A DNA stretch of 64,000 nt from positions 8,990 through 72,989 of the forward strand of contig JBCCXD010000013.1 in the NCBI GenBank assembly GCA_039192165.1. Reading direction: 5' to 3'. Below the pieces are notes generated by a model. That model was not told the DNA's origin, did not search any database, and saw only the letters and a list, made by a program, of their open reading frames with translations. The DNA comes from Dinoroseobacter sp039192165 (lineage in GTDB: Bacteria; Pseudomonadota; Alphaproteobacteria; Rhodobacterales; Rhodobacteraceae). Below, piece after piece: positions 1 through 9,139 of this stretch; within the stretch, counting starts at the first letter, position 1, and every line of letters begins with the position of its first letter. The translations under genes and the position numbers were made by a program.

Positions 1-638
1 GTGAAGGCATTTGGATCTTCAACCGGCAGACCGTTGACCACCCGTCCCTCCAGAGGAACGGTGCCGTCAATCCAGCCATGGGTATGCAGCATGCGCACAG
101 GGCCGTCACAGCCTTCGGGATGCGGGCGCCAGAAATTCCCACCGAGTGGTGCATAGGCAGAAAAACTGCCGGGCGCGTGGCAGGCTGCGTAGGCGGTCAT
201 CGATCCGCCGATGGAAAATCCAGCGAGTATGATCCGCTCCGGATCAAGCCCGAAGCGTGCAACCGCGTCTTCACGCACCCTGGACAGATGGGCGATCTCT
301 TCGTCTTGTCCTTCAGACAAAGGATGGAAACGCCAGCTGCGTCCACTGCGGCCTCTGCGCGGCACGCCATCGGGCGCGACAATGGCATAACCGCGCTCCA
401 GAAAGCCGTTGACCATGCCGCTGTTTTTCAGCGCGCCTTCCCCGCTGCCCCCCCATCCATGGATGTAAACCACGGCCGGTAGAGGCCCCGACACATCTTC
501 CGGTAAAGCGACAAAGTAGCTGCGTTCGCCAAGCTCGCACGGTGTGTTTTGCGAGCATGCAGCCGCAGGAGCCACTCCAAACGATGCCGAAATCAAGGCG
601 GCTGAAACAAATCCGTACAAGGCGGCGCGCCCGGCCAC
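1..638 (-). CDS. PHB-depolymerase-like secreted esterase (partial)
   Basis: The gene runs leftward off the window edge, so the C-terminus is missing. From a GTG at 638 that directly follows the TGA of the rhodanese gene (zero spacing), the protein has a hydrophobic Ala-rich signal peptide of about 25 residues ending before a Cys (AAAC). An alpha/beta-hydrolase start follows (VVYIHGWGGSGEG, oxyanion-hole type), then the nucleophile elbow GFSIGGS, then HTHGWIDGTVPLEGR, which resembles the region before the acid and His residues in LpqC/poly(3-hydroxybutyrate) depolymerase-family esterases. The substrate cannot be told. It is the last gene seen of the YHS-rhodanese-esterase operon. The start depends on the tight coupling; no ATG alternative fits. 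Confidence 0.75.
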   Translation of the reverse strand, partial: MAGRAALYGFVSAALISASFGVAPAAACSQNTPCELGERSYFVALPEDVSGPLPAVVYIHGWGGSGEGALKNSGMVNGFLERGYAIVAPDGVPRRGRSGRSWRFHPLSEGQDEEIAHLSRVREDAVARFGLDPERIILAGFSIGGSMTAYAACHAPGSFSAYAPLGGNFWRPHPEGCDGPVRMLHTHGWIDGTVPLEGRVVNGLPVEDPNAF

Positions 639-1091
639 TCAGTTCACCCGTATCACAGGCAGCTCCCGGCTTAACCAGCCAGGTCCTGATCGAGACCCGA
701 GCATGCCTTCCGGGATGTCCACGATCGGCCCAATTCCCGCCGCTTCCAGGCGGCGCGTTAACCGTGCCGAACGAATGCCCCTGGCGCAGATCACAGCCAC
801 TGGTTGACTGAGCGAAACCCGCGCGTTTTGCAGCTCGTCCAAGAACTCTTCCTTCCGCATATCGAGCGGGAGCGCATTCTTGGGCACCCCCGTCCTTTCC
901 CATTCGTCCGGGCGGCGGATATCGATCAGCAGGATCTCCCCTGCCTCAGCCGCTCTAAGCGCTTCGGGAGGGGTCATTGTCCGTGCGGTCTCCGCGGGTG
1001 CGCTCCACTTCGTGAAGCCGGCAAAACCGCCAAGACCAACCGCCGCCACGCCGCCAAGCAGCAGCAAAGAACGGCGGGAGATCAAGGTCAA
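639..1091 (-). CDS. Rhodanese-domain protein with Tat-like leader
   Basis: 150 residues. The N-terminus (SRRSLLLLGG plus a hydrophobic stretch to about residue 27) resembles a Tat signal or membrane anchor. The rest is a single rhodanese domain: LLIDIRRPDEWERTGVP near residues 53-70 and the active-site loop VICARGIRS with the catalytic Cys near residue 102. Such domains transfer sulfane sulfur or sense thiols; here the protein should be periplasmic. It lies 9 bp after the YHS protein gene and abuts the esterase gene, so the three are probably co-transcribed. The sulfur acceptor is unknown. Confidence 0.85.
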   Translation of the reverse strand: MTLISRRSLLLLGGVAAVGLGGFAGFTKWSAPAETARTMTPPEALRAAEAGEILLIDIRRPDEWERTGVPKNALPLDMRKEEFLDELQNARVSLSQPVAVICARGIRSARLTRRLEAAGIGPIVDIPEGMLGSRSGPGWLSRELPVIRVN

Positions 1092-1100
1092 GCCCTGCGC

Positions 1101-1613
1101 CTAGTTGGTGGGCGCCGAGGAGGTAAACTTCGGGATCGTACTGGTCGAGGCAGGATCCTCCGCGATGCCGCCCCAATTGCCGGTGGCAAGGGTGATATTT
1201 TCCGGAATATCTTCTTCCCAGAGGCCTACGACGACATCAGTGATATTGAGGTAAAGCTTGCCGTCCACGATCCGCCACAGGTTTGGGTTGGCTGGCACCT
1301 TGCCGCCGCGCGATACGCCGTAGGCGCAGTGTCCATCAAACTGTGGGGCATATTTTGCAGGATCCGCCAGGAATGTATCGCGGTTGGCCTCGCTTGAGAA
1401 CGCGAAGGTGGCTCCGTTGTACTCAGCGGTGATGTTCCGGTTGCCCTGTACACCTTCCGGCTGCGCGGTTCCGACGGGTGCCTGCTCCAGGCTAAAATAC
1501 GAAACAACGTCGTACCCCGAAACGGCAAATCCGGTTTCGTCGATATACTGGTCGCCGGCGAAGGCTGAAATTGGCAGCAGCGCCAGCAGAGTGGATGCGA
1601 TGAGGCGTTTCAT
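1101..1613 (-). CDS. Secreted YHS-domain protein
   Basis: 170 residues with a clear Sec signal peptide (MKRLIASTLLALLPISAFA, cleavage after about residue 19). The mature part contains a YHS-type module: SGYDVVSYF near residues 32-40 and, further on, YNGATFAFSSEANRDTFLADPAKYAPQFDGHCAYGV. This form is widespread in Proteobacteria, where it is annotated as YHS-domain protein and often assumed to bind a metal. It is the first gene of the small operon with the periplasmic rhodanese. Specific function is not established. Confidence 0.85.
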   Translation of the reverse strand: MKRLIASTLLALLPISAFAGDQYIDETGFAVSGYDVVSYFSLEQAPVGTAQPEGVQGNRNITAEYNGATFAFSSEANRDTFLADPAKYAPQFDGHCAYGVSRGGKVPANPNLWRIVDGKLYLNITDVVVGLWEEDIPENITLATGNWGGIAEDPASTSTIPKFTSSAPTN

Positions 1614-1726
1614 GGGAGTCTCCTAAGGGCCAATTGAAGGTGCGTGCGTCTGCGACCTTCATATGCGGATGTCTGATCTGAAGCGACTGCCTCTCTCGGG
1701 GGAGTGATTGGATGTGAGCGCGGTGG

Positions 1727-3613
1727 CTAACCTGCTTTAGCCAAAATCAGCGACTCCGCGCCTGCGGCCTGCTCCGGGGCGCGGTCTTCCGGGATATCAA
1801 ACAGCCCATGACCAAGCGACCATGCGTTGATCGCGGGCAGGGTCGTCAAAACCGCGATCGGGATCGCAAAGACCAACGGCAGAACAATTGCTGCGCCAAA
1901 CACCAGCGCCCAGGGCGCGGTTGTCCAGAGCCAGAACATCAAAAGCAGACCACCCAGCGTCTGTGGCCAGAACACGCGCGTCGCCTCGCTCCAGCGCAAA
2001 ACAGCGCGGCTGCGTTGCTGCGCATCCCAGCCGACGCGCTTACCAAAGAGCATCCCGATCACAAACAGCGTCAGGCTGAACGCGACGATCGGGGCAGTGA
2101 GCATCGAAAATACGATCTCGGCCAAGCCGCCAAGGACAACGCGAACCCGCCCGCCCCACGCCGCACTCTGTGCCGGGTCACACAGCACTTGGCCAATCCC
2201 CATGATCTTCGGCATCAGGTTCATTGTCATGACCACGGCAAACAACCCCAGGCCAGCCCAGAGCGGCACATTCGCGACCTGCTGATCCTGAGCGGCGAGC
2301 CAGGCACTAAGCGCGATAAAGGCTATCCATGCAGGTGCAGCCACGTACATCTGGATTGCCAGCAGAAGCTGCAAGCGGCTAATGGGCTTCAGGCGCCTAA
2401 GCCCCAGGAGCCGGATATACTGCAGATTGCCGTTGCACCACCGAAGTTCGCGTCGCACGAAATCGGCAAGGCTTGGCGGGTTTTCCTCGTGGCTTTTGCT
2501 TTCTTCGGCCAGCACGCGGACCTCATGGCCCGCGCGCCTCAAAAGGCATGCCTCCAACTGGTCGTGACTGAGAATATCCCCGGACAGCGGCCCGCGTCCC
2601 GGCAAAGTCGGAAGCATGCAATGAGCATGGAACGGGTCTGTTCTGATAAGTGCGTTGTGTCCCCAGTTCGGCCCGCAATCGGCCTGCCACCAAGCCGAGC
2701 CGAGCGTGTACGAGCGCATGCCGTGCCGCATCCCGAATTGGAAAGCCCGCGTGAAGAATGTGCGTGAGGGCAACCCGGTGATGAGCGTCTGAAGCAGGCC
2801 GATTTGCGGTGACGCCTGCATGACCCGGACGAGCCGCAGGACCGTCTCTGCTCCCATCAGACTATCGGCATCCAGTGGCAGAAAGTAGTCATACTCCCCG
2901 CCGCTCCGGTCCAGGAATTCAGCGATGTTGCCGGCTTTGTAACCAATATTTTTGATGCGACGATGATAAAAAGGCGGAGTTTTTGGCGTGTCTGACTGCC
3001 AGGCGGCAATGCCGGTTTCTTCCTGCCGGATAACCTCTGGGCGATTGCTGTCGCTCAGAATGTGGAAATCAAACTGGTCTCCCCAGCCGCTTTGATGAAG
3101 GGCATTCTGCAAGTTTCGCATGCGAGCAAGCGACTGGTGTGGGTCCTCGTTTCGAAGCGGCATCACAATGGCTATTCGCGAGGTTATCGGTTCTTCACCG
3201 GTGATTTGGTCCAGCGCCGGGAGCACATGATTGGCCGCCCGAGCGCCATGCCGACGCGTCAGGGCAAAGCCGATCAAGCTGTTCCACAAACCAATGGAAA
3301 GCCAGGGTAGCGTCAGCCCATAGGCTCCCAGCATCACGACCTCGATCCATATCAGACCGCCGAATGAAAGAATGGCCGTCATCGCGGAGAACAGCGCACC
3401 GATTGTGAAAACATTCAACGCCAGAACGAAAAGCCTCCGTTTCTTGAGGGTCGATGGGCAATCGCCCGCGAAAACTGGAGTGGCGTTAAGAGGGGTGGGG
3501 GCCTCTTGTTCAAGCTGAGCCACAGATGTGTCTTGCTTGTCCAAGATATCATTTTGCAAAAGGGTCACAGATTCTGCCTTAGTCAAAGTCCGACGTGAAC
3601 ATGGACTTTGCAC
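1727..3613 (-). CDS. opgH: Glucans biosynthesis glucosyltransferase OpgH/MdoH
   Basis: About 628 residues. It is an inner-membrane GT2 enzyme that polymerises glucose from UDP-glucose into the osmoregulated periplasmic glucan backbone. The N-terminal membrane segments (about 60-120) precede the catalytic core, with IAIVMPLRNED, the DxD-like LPLDADSLMG, the substrate segment SAWWQADCGPNWGHNALIR and the RRELRWCNGN version of the QxxRW motif. C-terminal membrane segments follow. It is somewhat shorter than enterobacterial OpgH. Start uncertain: GTG 3613 has GGAG only 2 bp upstream; an in-frame GTG at 3568 has AAGG at better spacing. No opgG is adjacent. Confidence 0.88.
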   Translation of the reverse strand: MQSPCSRRTLTKAESVTLLQNDILDKQDTSVAQLEQEAPTPLNATPVFAGDCPSTLKKRRLFVLALNVFTIGALFSAMTAILSFGGLIWIEVVMLGAYGLTLPWLSIGLWNSLIGFALTRRHGARAANHVLPALDQITGEEPITSRIAIVMPLRNEDPHQSLARMRNLQNALHQSGWGDQFDFHILSDSNRPEVIRQEETGIAAWQSDTPKTPPFYHRRIKNIGYKAGNIAEFLDRSGGEYDYFLPLDADSLMGAETVLRLVRVMQASPQIGLLQTLITGLPSRTFFTRAFQFGMRHGMRSYTLGSAWWQADCGPNWGHNALIRTDPFHAHCMLPTLPGRGPLSGDILSHDQLEACLLRRAGHEVRVLAEESKSHEENPPSLADFVRRELRWCNGNLQYIRLLGLRRLKPISRLQLLLAIQMYVAAPAWIAFIALSAWLAAQDQQVANVPLWAGLGLFAVVMTMNLMPKIMGIGQVLCDPAQSAAWGGRVRVVLGGLAEIVFSMLTAPIVAFSLTLFVIGMLFGKRVGWDAQQRSRAVLRWSEATRVFWPQTLGGLLLMFWLWTTAPWALVFGAAIVLPLVFAIPIAVLTTLPAINAWSLGHGLFDIPEDRAPEQAAGAESLILAKAG

Positions 3614-3755
3614 AGCTCCAGTCCATTGAACTTTGCGTGTTCTGGCGAAATCATGCTCGTTTCGTTCCTCAGGGCGCGCATGTTCCTAACCCGTTCTTTG
3701 CGCTGACTAAACTAATGACTGGTGCTCCCATTGAGAGAGCGGCAGTCTGGCTCTT

Positions 3756-4499
3756 ATGAGCCGACTTGCAACGATGGCTGGACTGATCCGTTCAGTCGCG
3801 ATCTACCTTTGCCGTCCTGACCGCACCCGTGCGCAGGCCCGATTCTATGCAGATTTGTTGTCTCCCGGAGACCTGGCATTCGATATCGGTGCGCATTTGG
3901 GCAACCGCAGTCGTGCCCTGCAAAAGGCTGGCGCGCGCGTGGTGGCTCTGGAGCCGCAAGAGCCGCTTCACCGGATCCTCAAACTGACCCTGCCAACGGG
4001 GATCACGCTGATCAAGGCCGCGGCAGGCGCCGAGGTGGGAACGGCAGTCCTTCATGTCTCGCCACGGCATCCGACGGTGTCGACGCTATCATCCGGCTTT
4101 CGCGCGGAAGCGGCAGCAGTACCGGGCTTTGAGCAAGTTGACTGGTCTGCGCAACAAAAGACAGTCGTCACCACACTTGATGCTTTGATTGCGGCTCATG
4201 GGCGGCCTGCCTACGTAAAAATCGATGTTGAGGGGCATGAGGCCGAGGTTTTAGCCGGACTGAGCACGCCCGTCGAAATGATTTCGCTTGAAGTGATCCC
4301 TGGCCTGGAAACCCGCGCGCGCGCCGCCTTCGACCAACTTGGCAGGATCGGAATTTATATGTTCAACGTGGCACGCGGCGAAGAAGGCAGATTTCTGTTC
4401 GACGATTGGGTTGATCGCGCTGCCCTGGATCGGTGGATGGAAGAGCTCGAACCCGGCGCAAAGCCATGTGATGTCTATGCCAAGTTGCGCATGCCCTAA
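3756..4499 (+). CDS. FkbM-family SAM-dependent methyltransferase
   Basis: 247 residues. It shows a class I methyltransferase fold of the FkbM type: GDLAFDIGAHLGNRSRAL (SAM-binding motif I, about residues 37-54), ALEPQEP, STLSSGF, and the signature PAYVKIDVEGHEAEVLAGL near residues 148-166. FkbM proteins O-methylate sugars or polyketide-type substrates; the substrate here is unknown. It is divergent from opgH and converges with the glycosyltransferase gene, the two stop codons overlapping by 4 bp, so a role in glycan modification is possible but only by context. Confidence 0.85.
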   Translation: MSRLATMAGLIRSVAIYLCRPDRTRAQARFYADLLSPGDLAFDIGAHLGNRSRALQKAGARVVALEPQEPLHRILKLTLPTGITLIKAAAGAEVGTAVLHVSPRHPTVSTLSSGFRAEAAAVPGFEQVDWSAQQKTVVTTLDALIAAHGRPAYVKIDVEGHEAEVLAGLSTPVEMISLEVIPGLETRARAAFDQLGRIGIYMFNVARGEEGRFLFDDWVDRAALDRWMEELEPGAKPCDVYAKLRMP

Positions 4500-5551
4500 C
4501 TGTTCGAGAGCCGATCAAGGATCGCGCCGGCAATCCGAGCGGTGTCGTCCCATTCGGGCAAATCTGCGCCTGCGGCGCGCGCCGCCTCAGCTTTAGCTGC
4601 CCTGAGCGAAGGAGTGGCAAGCAGCGTGCGCAGCGCGTTTGCAAAAGCTTCTGGATCACGTGGCGGCGCAAACAGACCTGCGCGCTCCGGAACTGTATCC
4701 TGGATTGCCCCTGCCCGGCAGGCGACAACAGGCAGACCGCGCACCAGCGCCTCTGCAAAGACCATGCCATAGCCTTCGAATTCCGACGCCAGCGCGAAGA
4801 TCTGCGCCCTAGTCCAAAGCCTGTCCAGGGCCTCCTGGCTGACTTGTCCCTGAATCTCAACCAGAGTCTCCAAACCAAGGTCTCGGCGGAGGGTCAAAAG
4901 ACCCTCGAAACTCGGGGCATCGTGAATTCTGCCGACAACACACGCTTGCCAGTTCAAATCCGCAATCAACCCGAGCGCTTTCAGCAGAACATCATGACCC
5001 TTGCGAGGGTGGTGTAGGCCAACCGCAAGGATCAACGGCGGCTCGATCGCAGCTTGCGGTTGGAGTGGCCGATCAGTGCCGGGCGTCGCGATGGTGATTT
5101 TTTCGGCGGGGACTCCGTATTCACCCACAAGTAAGCCAGCAGTGTGCGGACTGGGGACAAGCACGTGATCTACCAGCTCCAGATTGGCGCGCTCTGTGGT
5201 GAAAAGGTGGGTCCTTTGCGCCGCATCGAGACCTGACTCCATGGCCAGGGGATGATGAACCATCGCGATCGTGGGCGCTCGAATGCTGGCCAGCGCGACT
5301 GGATCGATGCCACCCGATACAAACCCATCCAGGATGATTGGTGTTCCGGGATCAACGTCGCTAAGGGCAGCGGCGGAGACTTCCATGTCGCGGTCAGAGG
5401 GCATTGGAAAACTGTCGGGGAGTCGCAGATGTCGGACTTCGCGTCCGCTTCTGCGCAGGTGTTCAAGAAGGCGTTTCTCGTAGATGTATCCGCCAGTAAC
5501 GGTATCGAGATCTCCCGGGATCGCGAAAACGGCCTTGCGTTTTGGGCTCAT
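4496..5551 (-). CDS. GT4-family glycosyltransferase
   Basis: 351 residues. It is a GT-B fold glycosyltransferase family 4 protein: an N-terminal acceptor domain, then PPLILAVGLHHPRKGHDVLLKAL and the C-terminal signature ALASEFEGYGMVFAEALVRGLPVVAC near residues 255-280 with the E-x7-E nucleotide-sugar motif. The start is the ATG at 5551, which overlaps the stop of the permease gene as ATGA, so translation is coupled. A glycosyltransferase in a small-molecule importer operon is unexpected; donor and acceptor are unknown. Confidence 0.85.
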   Translation of the reverse strand: MSPKRKAVFAIPGDLDTVTGGYIYEKRLLEHLRRSGREVRHLRLPDSFPMPSDRDMEVSAAALSDVDPGTPIILDGFVSGGIDPVALASIRAPTIAMVHHPLAMESGLDAAQRTHLFTTERANLELVDHVLVPSPHTAGLLVGEYGVPAEKITIATPGTDRPLQPQAAIEPPLILAVGLHHPRKGHDVLLKALGLIADLNWQACVVGRIHDAPSFEGLLTLRRDLGLETLVEIQGQVSQEALDRLWTRAQIFALASEFEGYGMVFAEALVRGLPVVACRAGAIQDTVPERAGLFAPPRDPEAFANALRTLLATPSLRAAKAEAARAAGADLPEWDDTARIAGAILDRLSNS

Positions 5552-7149
5552 CGAACTTGTTCGCTGGCAAAGATCGATAAAACGTGTCGTTCGATCCATG
5601 CAACGGCCGCGTATCCTGCAACAGCCAGCAGAGACACCACCAGGGTTACGCTCCAGAGCATGCCGTAGTCCGACAACGAAGCAGACAGAGCCATCAGTGC
5701 TCCAAGACCGCGTCCAGTTGCCAGCCATTCAACAACCGTAACCGCAAGGACCGCAGCCGGTACTGTCATCCGCGCGGCGCCGAAAAATGCCGGAAGCATA
5801 GCGGGCAGGCGGGCATAGATCAGCGTGCGCCACCTGCTGGCCGCATAGCTCTCCATCACATCGAGGACTTGACCGGGCGCTCTGGAGAGCCCGTGCAAAC
5901 AAGCGATGAACACCGGAAAGAAGACCAGTACGGCAACAAGGATCGCACTGCCTACAAAGCCCCGGCCCACCACCAGGACCAAAAGCGGAGCAGTCGTCAC
6001 AATCGGCGCCGCACGCAGCGCGATCGCAAGAGGCATGGCAAAGGCCGTAAGGCCAGGCAAGAGCGTCAGAAGGGCCGCAAGGCCTGCGCCGATGGCAAGG
6101 CCGGCGAAATATCCCGGCAAAAGGGCCTTGGCCGTGTCAAAGCTCGCAGCGATAAGTACAGCGCGGTTGTCTGTTGCGGCATCGCCGGAAACCAAAAAAG
6201 ACCAGACATCGTCCGGTCGCTTCAAGAAGAACGTGCTAAGTTGCGATATCTCCGCAAGACCCCACCACAGCCCAAGGGCGGCACATGCGGTAAGCACTGC
6301 CGTTCGCGTGCCTTGTCCCGGCCGCCTGCCGGAGTTCTGTGCAACAGGTGGCGCGAGGATGAGCGGCGGGTCCTCTCTGAGCAAACGTCGCGCTAGGTGG
6401 CCGATCAGAGCATGCAGGAGGATGGACAGCACTGCTGCGAGCGTCGCAATCGTCCATGTTGCGGTGACATCCAGATCACGCATGGCCTGAAGGGTCAGCA
6501 CGCCCAGTCCGCGTTCTGCACCGGTGAATTCGCCCACGAGCGCGCCCAGTATCGCGGCAGGAGCCGCGATCTGCAGACCTGAAATCAGGTATGGCAACGC
6601 CGCGCGGGATTGGACCTGAATCAAAGCTGTAAAACGTCCACGTCCATAGCTTTTTACGAGATCGAGCCATGCAGCTGGTACGGCACGCAAACCCACCAGT
6701 ACAGGTACATATGTCGTGTAGTAGACGGCCAGTGCCGCAAGGGTGATTTGCGGGCCTTCTCCGGGACCGAAGAGAACACGCAAGATGGGGCCGGTCGCAA
6801 CCAGTGGCAGACAAAATACCAAAAGAGCGAGCCCGGAAATCACGCCCTGTGCTCTGGGCAGTACGCTGGCCAGCGCCGCAAGACAGACCGCTGCGAGGTT
6901 TCCAAGCATGAACCCCCAGGCGGCAGACGTCACTGTGGCCCAGGTTGCGCGCGCATAGAGGCCGGAATTTTCTATCGTGTGGCGTAAAACCTCAAAAGGG
7001 TTTGCCACCAGCATGGTATCGGTCGTGACAAAGGCAAGCAGCTGCCAAACCGCAAGTACGGCGCTCGTACCCAACGCGCTTTTCGCGCCCGGGATGCGCA
7101 GCAGGTTAGGAGCAGACCCGACGGATACAGATAGCTCTGGATGTGTCAT
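5548..7149 (-). CDS. ABC transporter permease, two fused permease domains
   Basis: 533 residues, about twice the size of a normal ThiX/SsuC-type permease. Two binding-protein-dependent permease domains are in tandem. Each has an EAA-type loop: WLDLVKSYGRGRF...LPYLISGLQIA in the first half and VLDVMESYAASRW...LPAMLPAFFGAAR in the second. A single polypeptide can thus form the whole membrane channel. It overlaps the ATPase gene and the glycosyltransferase gene by 4 bp each (ATGA). Substrate is inferred only from the NMT1-type binding protein. Confidence 0.88.
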   Translation of the reverse strand: MTHPELSVSVGSAPNLLRIPGAKSALGTSAVLAVWQLLAFVTTDTMLVANPFEVLRHTIENSGLYARATWATVTSAAWGFMLGNLAAVCLAALASVLPRAQGVISGLALLVFCLPLVATGPILRVLFGPGEGPQITLAALAVYYTTYVPVLVGLRAVPAAWLDLVKSYGRGRFTALIQVQSRAALPYLISGLQIAAPAAILGALVGEFTGAERGLGVLTLQAMRDLDVTATWTIATLAAVLSILLHALIGHLARRLLREDPPLILAPPVAQNSGRRPGQGTRTAVLTACAALGLWWGLAEISQLSTFFLKRPDDVWSFLVSGDAATDNRAVLIAASFDTAKALLPGYFAGLAIGAGLAALLTLLPGLTAFAMPLAIALRAAPIVTTAPLLVLVVGRGFVGSAILVAVLVFFPVFIACLHGLSRAPGQVLDVMESYAASRWRTLIYARLPAMLPAFFGAARMTVPAAVLAVTVVEWLATGRGLGALMALSASLSDYGMLWSVTLVVSLLAVAGYAAVAWIERHVLSIFASEQVR

Positions 7150-7943
7150 TGCGCTGCCAGTGCGCCCTGCCGAAGCGCTTCACCTTTCGCCAACGCCGCC
7201 GAAATCTTTGTAAACGCCGCCTCGTAGACATCCGTCGATATCATATCTGAACAGCGAGGATGGGCGAGCGGCACATCGACATCCTCAAGCACCTGCGCCG
7301 GGCGCGGCGAGAACACCACCACACGATCTGACAGCAGAATTGCTTCCGTGACTGAGTGGGTTACCAGCACAGCGGTCGTACCTTCCGCACGCCAGAGCGG
7401 CGGTAGATCGAGCCCCAACTGGCGGCGGGTTAGCTCGTCGACGGCGCCGAATGGCTCGTCGAGCAGCAAAAGCTTCGGCCGTGTGATCAGGCAGCGCGCG
7501 ATCGCGGCGCGTTGGCGCATACCACCCGATAATGCGCCAGGACGCGCATCCAGAAAACCTGTCAGTCCGACACGATGCAGAAGGGCATCGATTGCCGGCA
7601 CGTCGATCGGTTGTCGGGCCAGGCGCTGGGCGAGGGCGACATTGCCCCGGGCTGTCCGCCACGGCAGCAAAGACGGGTCCTGAAACGCCACTGCCAGATC
7701 GCCGGCGGCGCGCACTGCATCTGCTGACTGCCCGCCAATACGCAGGTCACCTGCGGAAGGTGTGTCGAGCCCTGCAATCAAGCGCAGCAAGGTTGACTTG
7801 CCGCAACCCGACGGACCGACCAGCGCCGTTGTTTTTCCTGCGGCGAAGGTCAGATCGAACTCGGACAGTACCTCCAGGCCATCGAAATCACGCGCGAGGG
7901 CATGGCAGACAACTTCCGGGGGAGCCGCGCGTTCAGGCGCCAT
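7146..7943 (-). CDS. ABC transporter ATP-binding protein (nitrate/sulfonate/thiamine-precursor type)
   Basis: 265 residues from ATG 7943. Walker A GPSGCGKST, Q-loop VAFQDPSLLPWRT, signature LSGGMRQRAAIARCL, Walker B LLLLDEPFGAVDELTR and the H-loop THSVTEA are all present. This is the SsuB/TauB/ThiZ group. The start overlaps the end of the binding-protein gene by 11 bp and its stop overlaps the permease start. It should energise uptake of the ligand bound by the product of 7933-8931. Confidence 0.92.
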   Translation of the reverse strand: MAPERAAPPEVVCHALARDFDGLEVLSEFDLTFAAGKTTALVGPSGCGKSTLLRLIAGLDTPSAGDLRIGGQSADAVRAAGDLAVAFQDPSLLPWRTARGNVALAQRLARQPIDVPAIDALLHRVGLTGFLDARPGALSGGMRQRAAIARCLITRPKLLLLDEPFGAVDELTRRQLGLDLPPLWRAEGTTAVLVTHSVTEAILLSDRVVVFSPRPAQVLEDVDVPLAHPRCSDMISTDVYEAAFTKISAALAKGEALRQGALAAQ

Positions 7944-8931
7944 GAACCTCCTCAAGTATAGAGCGGTCCCAAAGATCAGGCGTGACCTTGCGGCCAAGAA
8001 GCGCCAGCGTTTCGATGTTTGATGCAATCGTATCTTCAGTGAACCACCCAAAGCCGTTCGCATCGGTCAATTCGGAGAACATCAGCGGAACCTGACGTTC
8101 TGCCTGAAGCTCCTGCACGGCCAGATCAAGGCCCTGATCAGGGAAGCGGTCGACGGTCTGTTGAGCGGCCGCGTTCGTGTCCTTGCGGTAGATTTCCCAC
8201 CCTTGCGCCTCGCCGCGCAACAGTGACACGATTTCGTCCCGTCGGTCCGCAATTGCGGCCTCAGTCGCGATATAGGTCTGCGAGTGTACAGAGTAACCAT
8301 GGTCTGCCATCAGCATCGTCTGGCTCTCGACCCCCTGCACAGCCATAGCCACAGGCAGATCGGTTTCCCAGCTCAGCAGGCAGTCGACTTCTCCAGCAAG
8401 AAGCGGCGCCGCCGAGTACTGGGTCGGGATGACCTCGACTGCACTGGCATCGAAATCATTCAAGGTAGCGAGTGCTTCCAGCACGGGCATGTTGGCGAGC
8501 GCCATTCCGAGGCGTTTGCCTTCTAGATCACTGGGAACTGCCACCGGGTTTTTCGGCAGAGACGTAATGGCGAACGGGTTCTTCTGCATCGCTACGGCCA
8601 GAATGCGGAAGTTTGCGCCATTCTCCACAGCAGCGGCCGTGTAATCGGCAGCCGAGATCCCAACCAAGGCAGTGCCGGACACCACCGGTGGCTCGACGGG
8701 CGCATTCGGGCCGCCCGCGTCGAGCGCAACTTCAATGCCTTGCTCGCGCCAAAGCCCGCTGTCCTGAGCGATGTAGCTTCCTGCAAACTGGACGGAGTGG
8801 AGCCAGCTCAGTTGCATTCGCACAGCGTTTTGAGCTGTGGCAAGAGACGGTATTAATCCAGCGGTCACTGCGGCGCCGGCGAGGCCGGATCCAAGGACAT
8901 GGCGACGTGTAATTTTATGTGTGTGGGGCAT
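7933..8931 (-). CDS. NMT1/THI5-like ABC substrate-binding protein
   Basis: 332 residues from ATG 8931 (AAAGGAC 6 bp upstream). It begins with a Tat-type leader (TRRHVLGSG, cleavage near ATAQ), suggesting export in folded form. LSWLHSVQFAGSYIAQDSGLWREQGIEV is followed by VGISAADYT and ADRRDEIVSLLRG, as in the NMT1/THI5 periplasmic family that includes ThiY, RibY and sulfonate/nitrate binders. The exact ligand (pyrimidine precursor, riboflavin or other) cannot be decided; no TPP or FMN riboswitch was recognised upstream. It is the first gene of the transporter operon. Confidence 0.88.
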   Translation of the reverse strand: MPHTHKITRRHVLGSGLAGAAVTAGLIPSLATAQNAVRMQLSWLHSVQFAGSYIAQDSGLWREQGIEVALDAGGPNAPVEPPVVSGTALVGISAADYTAAAVENGANFRILAVAMQKNPFAITSLPKNPVAVPSDLEGKRLGMALANMPVLEALATLNDFDASAVEVIPTQYSAAPLLAGEVDCLLSWETDLPVAMAVQGVESQTMLMADHGYSVHSQTYIATEAAIADRRDEIVSLLRGEAQGWEIYRKDTNAAAQQTVDRFPDQGLDLAVQELQAERQVPLMFSELTDANGFGWFTEDTIASNIETLALLGRKVTPDLWDRSILEEVHGA

Positions 8932-9139
8932 GATTTGTCCTTTGTCTGCCCAACGCTTGCTTACTCCGCGCACTTGCGCAACCCTGCTAAAGGACTACTC
9001 GCGAAACTGTGCGCATTTGGAAGCCTTGCAGGGGTCGCATCCGCTCTGGATGCCCCCATAAGAGAGTAGCTTTCGTGACACACGCGCTAGGTATATGCGA
9101 GACCTGAAATTGTGAGACCCGCGGAACGGAGGACGCATC

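Noticed and set aside
3756..5551. FkbM and GT4 genes as part of a capsule/O-antigen cluster
   Set aside because: They converge, and no other polysaccharide genes are nearby.
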